DNA from: Eubacteriales Family XIII. Incertae Sedis bacterium
Lineage (GTDB): Bacteria > Bacillota > Clostridia > Peptostreptococcales > Anaerovoracaceae
NCBI GenBank assembly: GCA_031272745.1
Contig: JAISTF010000094.1
Location: forward strand, 1-6,180
DNA: 6,180 nucleotides
Reading direction: 5' to 3'
The notes below the pieces were generated by a model. It made no database searches and was not told the DNA's origin. It worked only from the letters and a program-made list of their open reading frames with translations. A program made the translations under genes and the position numbers. Below, piece after piece: positions 1-4,679 of the stretch (position 1 is the stretch's first letter; each line of letters starts with the position of its first letter).

Positions 1-20
1 TACTTGCCTATAACTTGCTT

Positions 21-32
21 TTTGTCGACAAA
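21..32. repeat. 12-bp perfect palindrome TTTGTCGACAAA
   Basis: The sequence TTTGTCGACAAA reads the same on both strands. Perfect 12-bp palindromes are uncommon by chance and can be binding sites for dimeric regulators. No gene start lies next to it inside the window, so any role, perhaps for a gene to the left, is a guess. Confidence 0.35.
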
Positions 33-219
33 TTCCACGGAGGGGCGTTTGGCAACATTGAAAAATCAACGATTTGCAGCGAGAGCATCCGCAGATTTTA
101 CTTGCTCGTAATATGCTCAATTACCATGCGTCGTAGTCCATATGCTCCATCGGTCGATCCCGCTCTCGGTATGCTATTTTTCGGGCTGTTAGCGGCAGTA
201 GAAATAATTATTGGTTCTA

Positions 220-282
220 CTTCGCCAGATTGGCGAAGCTACTGTGACAAATTGGCGAAGCTGCTGTGACAAATTGGCGAAG
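220..282. repeat. Iteron-like array: 22-bp tandem repeat plus inverted core
   Basis: Two full copies of a 22-bp unit lie at 229-250 and 251-272, followed by a partial third copy of 10 bp at 273-282. The full copies differ at one base (GCTACTG versus GCTGCTG). The shared core TTGGCGAAG therefore recurs at 230, 252 and 274, spaced 22 bp or about two helical turns, so all copies face the same side of the DNA. Just upstream an inverted copy, CTTCGCCA at 220-227, pairs perfectly with TGGCGAAG at 231-238 across a 3-nt loop. The arrangement is typical of an array of protein-binding sites such as iterons or stacked operators. The binding protein is not identifiable from the window. Confidence 0.75.
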
Positions 283-293
283 TATGATATGAT
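266..293 (+). promoter_or_regulatory. Possible sigma-A promoter inside the repeat array
   Basis: GTGACA at 266-271 matches 5 of 6 bases of the -35 consensus. It lies 16 nt upstream of TATGAT at 288-293, which matches 5 of 6 of the -10 consensus. The third copy of the TTGGCGAAG core fills the spacer, so a protein bound to the array would compete with RNA polymerase. Transcription would begin near 300. The nearest supported gene starts at 582 and has its own -10 box, so this promoter may drive a long leader, a small RNA or nothing. A second, overlapping TATGAT at 283-288 is too close to the -35. Confidence 0.4.
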
Positions 294-475
294 GGAATGC
301 AAGTACAAGCGTATTGGCTGGAAGGAAGATGGAATGAAGAATGACCAGCCTCATAGATCAAGTGACGAAAGACTATACCCGCCCCCTCCCATCAGCCATG
401 ACAAAGCGTGGCGAAACGAGATGAGCGACAGGGGACTCCGCAAACGCCGAGCCGCTATCGTGAGCTCAGCGCAAA

Positions 476-510
476 AATTGTGAGCGGCACCTTTCGCTCA
501 TAGAGCAATT
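476..510. repeat. Split inverted repeat with a lac-operator-like left arm
   Basis: TGAGCG at 481-486 pairs with CGCTCA at 495-500 across 8 nt. Outside these, AATTG at 476-480 pairs with CAATT at 506-510, with a 5-nt bulge on the right. The left arm, AATTGTGAGCGG, is identical to the left 12 bases of the E. coli lac operator O1, though the right arm is not spaced like it. This may be a chance match or a degenerate site for a LacI-type regulator. There is no T-run to suggest a terminator. Confidence 0.3.
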
Positions 511-546
511 CGGTCTGATCAAGGTTTTCGATTCCAATCCTCCCCC

Positions 547-575
547 CTGCAAGCTGTGCGCGTTTCCTTTATAAT
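547..575 (+). promoter_or_regulatory. Promoter of the C39-like gene, leaderless type
   Basis: TATAAT at 570-575 is a perfect -10 box. The best -35 candidate 17 nt upstream is CTGCAA at 547-552, a weak match of 3 of 6. Initiation about 7 nt after the -10 falls on the A of the ATG at 582, which predicts an mRNA without a 5' leader. The purine run AAGGG just before the ATG ends 1 nt from it, too close to work as a Shine-Dalgarno site. Confidence 0.6.
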
Positions 576-581
576 AAGGGT

Positions 582-1349
582 ATGAGCGAGGTGTTGCTGA
601 AAAACTTGGGGGCGCTTGAGGTGCGGGACGCGGAGAGCGGGCGCGTTTGGCTTGGGGGCAATCAGTATTGGTTTGAGAAGGACGGCGGCGGGGCGTGCAG
701 CACGACGGCGGCGGCGAATATTTGCGCGTATTTGTTGCGGGCGCGGGATGGCGCTCCTACGGATAAGGACGGGATGTTGGCGTTCATGGGGGATGTGCGG
801 GCGCATGTTCATCCGCGCATGGAGGAGTTCGGGTGCATGGCGCCTTCGTTTGCGCGGGGGCTCGACGAGGTGCTCCGCGGGCTGGGGCTGCCGTACCGAA
901 CCGAGCGGTTGGACGTGCCGAAGGGCGCGGACGGGCGGGCGGCGGAAGAGGCGGTGCGCGGCTTCCTGGCGGAGTCGCTCGCGCGGGATCTGCCGGCGGC
1001 GTTTTTGAATCTTGGGCGCGGGTTCGTCCATTTTTCGGCCTTCTTTGGGAAGGGTGTGCCGACGGTCTGCGTCGAATGCGCGCGCGACGGGGAGAGGCCG
1101 CCGGCGGTGCTCGACGATTGGCATTGGGTGACGGTGACGGGGGTTGCTTGGGATGATGCCGCGGCGGGCGGCTACAAGCCGCCCCTACAAGACTCGCATG
1201 GTGGCGGTACACCGAGCGATGGGAGCGACGGCAGCGGCGGGTTGCGGATGCGGCTGCTCGACAACAACGACCATTATTGGATTGACCTTGGGGGGTGGCT
1301 GGCGGACGCACGCAACACGGGCGCATTTGTACGGCTTGTGGTATACTAA
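582..1349 (+). CDS. Papain-like (C39-type) cysteine peptidase-like protein
   Basis: A 255-residue protein with the layout of a papain-fold cysteine hydrolase of C39 type. Gln28 (GGNQYWF) could form the oxyanion hole, Cys39 (GACSTTAAAN) heads a helix as the likely nucleophile, His181 (DWHWVTVTGV) is the likely base, and Asn228 to Asp230 (LLDNNDHYW) supplies the third residue. I see no signal peptide or membrane segment, so it should be cytoplasmic. Its substrate is unknown, and neither an ABC exporter nor a peptide precursor lies nearby, so a bacteriocin-processing role has no support. Residues of about 193-220 form a Gly/Ser/Asp-rich insertion between the His strand and the Asn/Asp strand, and this stretch contains a DNA palindrome. 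The ATG at 582 is chosen because it follows a perfect TATAAT at leaderless distance. The stop codon overlaps the -10 box proposed for metK. The fold assignment is fairly firm; activity and function are inferred. Confidence 0.72.
   Translation: MSEVLLKNLGALEVRDAESGRVWLGGNQYWFEKDGGGACSTTAAANICAYLLRARDGAPTDKDGMLAFMGDVRAHVHPRMEEFGCMAPSFARGLDEVLRGLGLPYRTERLDVPKGADGRAAEEAVRGFLAESLARDLPAAFLNLGRGFVHFSAFFGKGVPTVCVECARDGERPPAVLDDWHWVTVTGVAWDDAAAGGYKPPLQDSHGGGTPSDGSDGSGGLRMRLLDNNDHYWIDLGGWLADARNTGAFVRLVVY
1166..1184. repeat. Palindromic element inside the C39-like gene
   Basis: GGGCGGCT at 1166-1173 and AGCCGCCC at 1177-1184 are perfect 8-bp inverted arms around ACA, followed by CTACAA. It falls in the reading frame, encoding part of GGYKPPLQ within a low-complexity stretch. 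The shape resembles small dispersed hairpin repeats that sit between or inside bacterial genes. Only one copy is present in the window, so its repeat status is inferred. Confidence 0.5.
1342..1347 (+). promoter_or_regulatory. Possible -10 box for metK
   Basis: TATACT matches 5 of 6 of the -10 consensus and overlaps the last codons and stop of the upstream gene (GTA TAC TAA). No good -35 stands 16 to 18 nt upstream. Transcription would start near 1354, leaving a leader of about 50 nt that holds only a TGTGCACA palindrome (1355-1362) and the ribosome binding site. That is too short for a SAM riboswitch or T-box. Readthrough from the upstream gene is the alternative. Confidence 0.4.
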
Positions 1350-1390
1350 GTGTTTGTGCACAGCGATGCGGGCTGCATTAGGTTATTGAA

Positions 1391-1397
1391 AAAGGAG
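1391..1397 (+). promoter_or_regulatory. Ribosome binding site of metK
   Basis: AAAGGAG lies 8 nt before the ATG at 1406, a strong match to the 16S rRNA tail at good spacing. It fixes the metK start and contrasts with the absence of a usable site before the C39-like gene. Confidence 0.85.
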
Positions 1398-1405
1398 TTT
1401 TAGGA

Positions 1406-2593
1406 ATGGCGAGATTTTTTACTTCGGAATCGGTGACGGAAGGACATCCGGACAAACTTTGCGATCAGGTGTCAGACGCGATTCTTGACGCGCTGCTCGA
1501 ACAGGACCCGAACAGCCATGTGGCGGTCGAGTCGGTGACGACGACGGGCGTCGTGATGGTCGCGGGCGAGGTGACGAGCGAGGGGTACGTCGATATCCCG
1601 GGGCTGATCCGGAACGTGGTGACGGACATCGGGTACACAAAGAGCGATTATGGATTCGACGCGAAGGCGTGCGCGGTGCTCAACGCGATCCACGAGCAGA
1701 GCGCGGACATCGCGATGGGCGTCAACGAGGCGCTCGAACACAAGGAAGGCACGGAGGCGTTCGACGACGTGGAAGCGACGGGCGCGGGGGACCAGGGCAT
1801 CATGTTCGGGTTTGCCTGCAAGGAGACGCCGGAACTGATGCCGTTGCCGATCACGCTCGCGCACAACCTCGCGAAGAAGCTCGCGGCGGAGCGCAAGTCG
1901 GGGGCGATCCCCTACCTGCGGCCGGACGGCAAGTCGCAGGTGACGGTGCAGTACGACGGGCTGAAGCCGGTCGCCGTGACGGGGGTGCTCATCTCGACGC
2001 AGCACGACCCGGAAGCGACGCAGGAGCAGATCCGGCAGGACGTCATCGAGAAAATCGTGAAGCCGACGATCCCCGAGGGGCTGCTGTCGAAGGACACGAA
2101 ATATTTCGTGAACCCGACGGGGCGGTTTGTCATCGGCGGGCCGAACGGCGATACGGGGCTGACGGGGCGCAAGATCATCGTCGACACATACGGCGGTTAC
2201 GCGAAGCACGGCGGCGGCGCGTTTTCGGGCAAGGATCCGACGAAGGTCGACCGCTCGGCGGCGTACGCGGCGCGGTGGGCGGCGAAGAACATCGTCGCGG
2301 CGGGCCTCGCGGAGCGCTGCGAGATCGAGCTGTCGTACGCGATCGGCGTCGCGGAGCCGATGAGCATTTTGGTGGACACGTTCGGCACGGGGACGGTCAC
2401 GGACGAGAGGCTGTCGGACGTGCTGCGTGAGGTGTTCGACTTCCGGCCGGGCGCGATCATCCGCGACCTCGGGCTGCGGCGGCCGATCTTCCGGCAGACG
2501 GCGGCGTACGGGCATTTCGGGCGGCCGGAGCTGGACCTGCCGTGGGAGCGCACGGACAGGGCCGAGGCGCTGGCGCGCGTGGCGAAAGGATGA
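1406..2593 (+). CDS. metK: S-adenosylmethionine synthetase (methionine adenosyltransferase)
   Basis: Cytoplasmic enzyme that makes S-adenosylmethionine from methionine and ATP, releasing phosphate and diphosphate. At 395 residues it has the usual full length. It shows HPDK at 14-17 with the ATP-binding His14, the signature GAGDQG at 126-131, the glycine-rich loop GGGAFSGKD at 269-277, and the following DPTKVDRSAAYAARW segment typical of the family's C-terminal domain. The start is the ATG 8 nt after a strong AAAGGAG. The aspartate kinase gene begins 4 nt after the stop, so the two are almost certainly co-transcribed and perhaps translationally coupled. No riboswitch is visible in the short leader. 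Nothing suggests truncation or loss of active-site residues. Confidence 0.97.
   Translation: MARFFTSESVTEGHPDKLCDQVSDAILDALLEQDPNSHVAVESVTTTGVVMVAGEVTSEGYVDIPGLIRNVVTDIGYTKSDYGFDAKACAVLNAIHEQSADIAMGVNEALEHKEGTEAFDDVEATGAGDQGIMFGFACKETPELMPLPITLAHNLAKKLAAERKSGAIPYLRPDGKSQVTVQYDGLKPVAVTGVLISTQHDPEATQEQIRQDVIEKIVKPTIPEGLLSKDTKYFVNPTGRFVIGGPNGDTGLTGRKIIVDTYGGYAKHGGGAFSGKDPTKVDRSAAYAARWAAKNIVAAGLAERCEIELSYAIGVAEPMSILVDTFGTGTVTDERLSDVLREVFDFRPGAIIRDLGLRRPIFRQTAAYGHFGRPELDLPWERTDRAEALARVAKG
2585..2590 (+). promoter_or_regulatory. Ribosome binding site deciding the TTG start of aspartate kinase
   Basis: AAAGGA sits inside the last codons of metK and ends 7 nt before the TTG at 2598. The frame continues open upstream to 2427, but only as a shadow of metK. 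The site and the homology, with KFGGSS only a few residues in, both point to TTG 2598. Confidence 0.75.
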
Positions 2594-2597
2594 AACT

Positions 2598-3920
2598 TTG
2601 GGACTGGTAGCGTGTAAATTCGGGGGCTCGTCGGCGGCGGACGGGCTGCAGGTGCGGAAGATCCGTTCGATCGTGGAGTACAACCCCGACCGGCGCTACA
2701 TCGTCGTGTCCGCGCCGGGCAAGCGCTTCGACGGCGACAACAAGATCACGGACATGCTCTACCTGTTGCGCTCGCACGCGGAGCACAACGCGCCTTACGA
2801 GCAGCTGTTGCAGGTCATCAAGGAGCGCTTCCTCGGCCTCGAAGCCGACCTCGGCGTCTCCGTCGGCATCGCCGGCGAGTTCGAGGTCATCGAAGAGAAT
2901 CTCGGGAAAGGCGCGAGCGCGGACTACCTCGCGAGCCGCGGGGAATACCTCTCGGCCAAGCTCATCGCGGCTTTCCTCGGTTACGACTTTGTGGACGCGG
3001 CGGGCCTCGTCCTCTTCAACGACAAAGGGAAATTCCTCTACGAGGAGACCAACGCGGCGCTCGGCGAAGCGCTGTCGCACCATGAGCGCGCGGTCATCCC
3101 CGGCTTCTACGGCACATTGCCGGACGGCGGGATCAAGACGTTCACGCGCGGCGGCAGCGACATCACGGGCGCCCTCGTGGCGCGCGCGGCGGGGGCCGAC
3201 GTCTACGAAAACTGGACGGACGTGTCGGGCTTCCTCATGGCGGACCCGCGCATCGTCGAAAACCCGAAGGCCATCAGCCGCATCAGCTACAAGGAGCTGC
3301 GCGAGTTGTCGTATATGGGCGCTTCCGTGCTCCACGAGAACGCGATCTATCCGGCGCGCCTCGCGGGCATCCCCATCAACATCCGCAACACGAACATCCC
3401 GCAGGATCCCGGCACGATCATCAGCGCAACGGAGACCGACAGCGGCAGCGGCGGTGTGATCACGGGCATTGCCGGCAACCGCGACTTCACCGTTATTGCC
3501 ATATACAAAAATATGATGAGCAACGAGACGGGGTTCATCAAACGCGTGCTGTCGATCCTCGAGGACTACGACATTCCGATCGAGCACATCCCGTCGGGCG
3601 TCGACACGGTCTCGGTCGTCATCGCGGACAAATTCCTCGGGGACAAGCTCGGCGACCTCATCGAGGACCTCGAGCGGAAGACGGGCGCGGACAGCATCGA
3701 AGTCTTCGAAAAAATGTCGCTCATCGCGACGGTCGGCACGGGCATGGCGAAGGTGCCGGGCGTAGCGGCACGGCTGTTCGGCGCGCTCTACGAGGCGGGC
3801 GTGAACATCCGCATGATCGACCAGGGTTCGAGCGAAATGAACATCATCGTCGGCGTCGAGACGAAGGATTTCGAGGCCGCGATCCGCGCGATCTACGCGG
3901 CGTTCGTGGAGCCGGCCTGA
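2598..3920 (+). CDS. lysC: Aspartate kinase, monofunctional, with two ACT repeats
   Basis: Phosphorylates L-aspartate to 4-phospho-L-aspartate with ATP, the first step to lysine, diaminopimelate, threonine and methionine. Starting at TTG 2598 it is 440 residues, normal for the single-function form. The kinase domain shows KFGGSS at 7-12, VVSAPGKR at 36-43, SRGEYLSAKL at 113-122, RGGSDITGALVA at 184-195 and NWTDVSGFLMADPRIV at 205-220. Two ACT-type regulatory repeats follow, near 297-345 and 372-436, the second with DQGSSEMNI at 408-416. These are expected to bind an end-product amino acid, but which one cannot be read here. It lies 4 nt after metK and shares its transcript. The symbol lysC is the usual name; the isozyme type is uncertain. 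Confidence 0.95.
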   Translation: MGLVACKFGGSSAADGLQVRKIRSIVEYNPDRRYIVVSAPGKRFDGDNKITDMLYLLRSHAEHNAPYEQLLQVIKERFLGLEADLGVSVGIAGEFEVIEENLGKGASADYLASRGEYLSAKLIAAFLGYDFVDAAGLVLFNDKGKFLYEETNAALGEALSHHERAVIPGFYGTLPDGGIKTFTRGGSDITGALVARAAGADVYENWTDVSGFLMADPRIVENPKAISRISYKELRELSYMGASVLHENAIYPARLAGIPINIRNTNIPQDPGTIISATETDSGSGGVITGIAGNRDFTVIAIYKNMMSNETGFIKRVLSILEDYDIPIEHIPSGVDTVSVVIADKFLGDKLGDLIEDLERKTGADSIEVFEKMSLIATVGTGMAKVPGVAARLFGALYEAGVNIRMIDQGSSEMNIIVGVETKDFEAAIRAIYAAFVEPA

Positions 3921-3938
3921 CGGCCCCGGGCGCGTCAG
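3917..3938. terminator. Hairpin covering both convergent stop codons
   Basis: CTGACG at 3917-3922 pairs perfectly with CGTCAG at 3933-3938. Three more pairs (3923-3925 with 3929-3931) can form if G3932 bulges out. The stem includes the TGA of aspartate kinase and, on the other strand, the TGA of the XRE gene. The G+C-rich stem could stop transcription in both directions, but only a weak T-rich tail (ACTTTCT) follows on the plus strand and none on the minus strand. An imperfect bidirectional terminator is the best reading. Confidence 0.5.
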
Positions 3939-4261
3939 ACTTTCTGGTCCGCGCACCAGCGGACAAACGAGGCAATCAGGTTTTTCATCTTCGGGTCGCA
4001 GCGGCCGACGAGGTCGCGGAGTTCTTCGAGCAAATCGGCATCGTACTGCTTGTCGACGCCCAGCAGCAAATAGTCCGGCGTGACCTCGAGCGCGGCGCAG
4101 AGCTTCATCAGCGTCTCGATGCTGCATTTCGCCCCGCGTTCCACGTTCCCCGCGTAGGTGGCGCTCATATCCGCGCGCTCCGCCAGCTCCGCCTGCGTCA
4201 GCGCGAGCACGCCGCGCCGCCCCGCGATGCGCCGTCCGATTTGCCTGTAATCGATCTCCAC
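3935..4261 (-). CDS. XRE-family helix-turn-helix DNA-binding protein
   Basis: A 108-residue protein from a GTG at 4261. Residues of about 5-67 form a Cro/C1-type helix-turn-helix domain: IGRRIAGRRGVLALTQAELAERADMSATYAGNVERG, then the typical SIETLMKLCAALEVTPDYLLLG. The tail (70-108) is charged and probably helical, perhaps for dimerisation. The start is GTG because AAAGGG stands 4 nt before it and homology begins directly after. The longer open frame upstream, to 4447, crosses the divergent promoter region and lacks conserved sequence. The gene diverges from the small gene at 4413, and inverted repeats in the spacer suggest that it regulates itself and that neighbour. Its stop is 14 nt from the convergent aspartate kinase stop. 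The fold is clear; its targets are inferred. Confidence 0.9.
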   Translation of the reverse strand: MEIDYRQIGRRIAGRRGVLALTQAELAERADMSATYAGNVERGAKCSIETLMKLCAALEVTPDYLLLGVDKQYDADLLEELRDLVGRCDPKMKNLIASFVRWCADQKV

Positions 4262-4282
4262 AACACCCTTTCTTTCATACCA

Positions 4283-4311
4283 GTTTATCAAGCGAAAAAG
4301 CGCGCATAAAC
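4283..4311. promoter_or_regulatory. Inverted repeat upstream of the XRE gene
   Basis: GTTTAT at 4283-4288 and ATAAAC at 4306-4311 are perfect arms separated by 17 nt of A-run and GCG-rich sequence. The site lies 22 to 50 nt upstream of the XRE start codon, where that gene's own promoter should be, so it could be an autoregulatory operator. No clear -35/-10 pair for the minus strand could be settled; TGGTATGAA (an extended -10 at 4274-4282) is one candidate. Confidence 0.4.
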
Positions 4312-4332
4312 AAACCACAAAATGTATTTCAC

Positions 4333-4359
4333 ACCTTGTAGTTGGTCGAATTTCAAGGT
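4333..4359. promoter_or_regulatory. Dyad operator over the small gene's promoter
   Basis: ACCTTG at 4333-4338 and CAAGGT at 4354-4359 are perfect inverted arms, and four of the seven inner positions on each side also match around a central T at 4346. The left arm overlaps the proposed -35 (TTGTAG) and the right arm shares its last T with the -10 (TATACT). A dimer bound here would block transcription to the right. The adjacent XRE protein is the natural candidate. Confidence 0.5.
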
Positions 4360-4364
4360 ATACT
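4336..4364 (+). promoter_or_regulatory. Promoter of the small gene at 4413
   Basis: TATACT at 4359-4364 (5 of 6) stands exactly 17 nt after TTGTAG at 4336-4341 (3 of 6). Transcription would begin near 4371, giving a leader of about 42 nt. Part of the promoter lies inside the dyad described above. Confidence 0.55.
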
Positions 4365-4412
4365 TTTCTCATAAGGGCAATCAGGTATGGTGTATTGGGG
4401 AGCAATAGAGAC

Positions 4413-4679
4413 ATGGATGAAATCATACTCAAAGATTTGATTTCCAATTTGGAAGCGGAAGAGCTGAACGTCGCGGCCTACGTCGCTTCGTTTCACAAGG
4501 CCGTTTCGGACGGCAGATTCATTCCGCCCGAGACGGCGGCGGAATTTCAGAGGGCGACGGAAGCGATGAACCGGGCGCGCGAGGAACTGCTCTCGTGGAT
4601 CGGCGCCGAAGACCACAAGGATTTCACGGTCGGCGACGTCGTGGCGCAGGTGCGGGAGCGGTCTACGGCTCCGCGCTGA
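4413..4679 (+). CDS. Small protein of unknown function, 88 residues
   Basis: I do not recognise this protein. From the ATG at 4413 it is 88 residues, acidic and probably mostly helical. Residues 1-27 (MDEIILKDLISNLEAEELNVAAYVAS) and 42-66 (ETAAEFQRATEAMNRAREELLSW) look like amphipathic helices around a RFIPPE turn. There is no signal peptide, membrane segment or cysteine. GGGGAG ends 10 nt before the ATG; an in-frame TTG at 4395 overlaps that region and is less likely. A promoter under a likely operator precedes it, and the XRE gene diverges, so it may be regulated by, or a partner of, that regulator. An antitoxin-like or anti-regulator role is possible but unsupported. Its 3' end overlaps the converging M23 gene by 17 bp. 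Confidence 0.65.
   Translation: MDEIILKDLISNLEAEELNVAAYVASFHKAVSDGRFIPPETAAEFQRATEAMNRAREELLSWIGAEDHKDFTVGDVVAQVRERSTAPR

Larger units (their letters stand above)
1..581. other. Long stretch without a supportable gene
   Basis: I see no convincing gene here on either strand. The open frames are short (84 and 90 codons), begin at TTG codons without a ribosome binding site, and run through a 22-bp tandem repeat whose length is not a multiple of three, so each copy is read in a different frame. The first 330 or so bases are clearly more A+T-rich than the genes to the right (by eye, not counted). The stretch holds a 12-bp palindrome, an iteron-like array, a possible promoter inside it, a split inverted repeat near 476-510 and the promoter of the next gene. 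It could be an old intergenic region, a remnant of a mobile element, or the template of an unrecognised RNA. Confidence 0.6.

Noticed and set aside
229..282. A CRISPR array.
   Set aside because: The repeats are directly adjacent with no spacers, and no cas gene is present.
15..483. Two short overlapping open frames (84 and 90 codons) on the plus strand.
   Set aside because: They start at TTG codons without ribosome binding sites, cross the 22-bp tandem repeat in different frames and resemble no known family.
582..1349. A bacteriocin-processing C39 peptidase of an ABC exporter.
   Set aside because: There is no membrane or ATPase domain in the protein, and no transporter or precursor peptide gene in the window.
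1350..1405. A SAM riboswitch or T-box in front of metK.
   Set aside because: The leader is only about 50 nt and lacks the multi-helix structure or T-box sequence.
2427..2597. An N-terminal extension of aspartate kinase by 57 codons.
   Set aside because: The extension lies wholly within metK in another frame and is Arg/Ser-rich; homology and the ribosome binding site both place the start at 2598.
1472..2683. A 403-codon minus-strand frame opposite metK.
   Set aside because: It is an Arg/Pro/Asp-rich shadow caused by high G+C third positions of metK, which has clear family motifs.
2457..4127. A 556-codon minus-strand frame opposite aspartate kinase and the XRE gene.
   Set aside because: It runs antisense to a well-conserved enzyme, is composed of Arg/Asp/Val-rich filler and overlaps the XRE gene in another frame.
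4262..4447. An N-terminal extension of the XRE protein by 62 codons.
   Set aside because: It would cross the divergent promoter and the start of the small gene, and the HTH domain begins right after the GTG at 4261.
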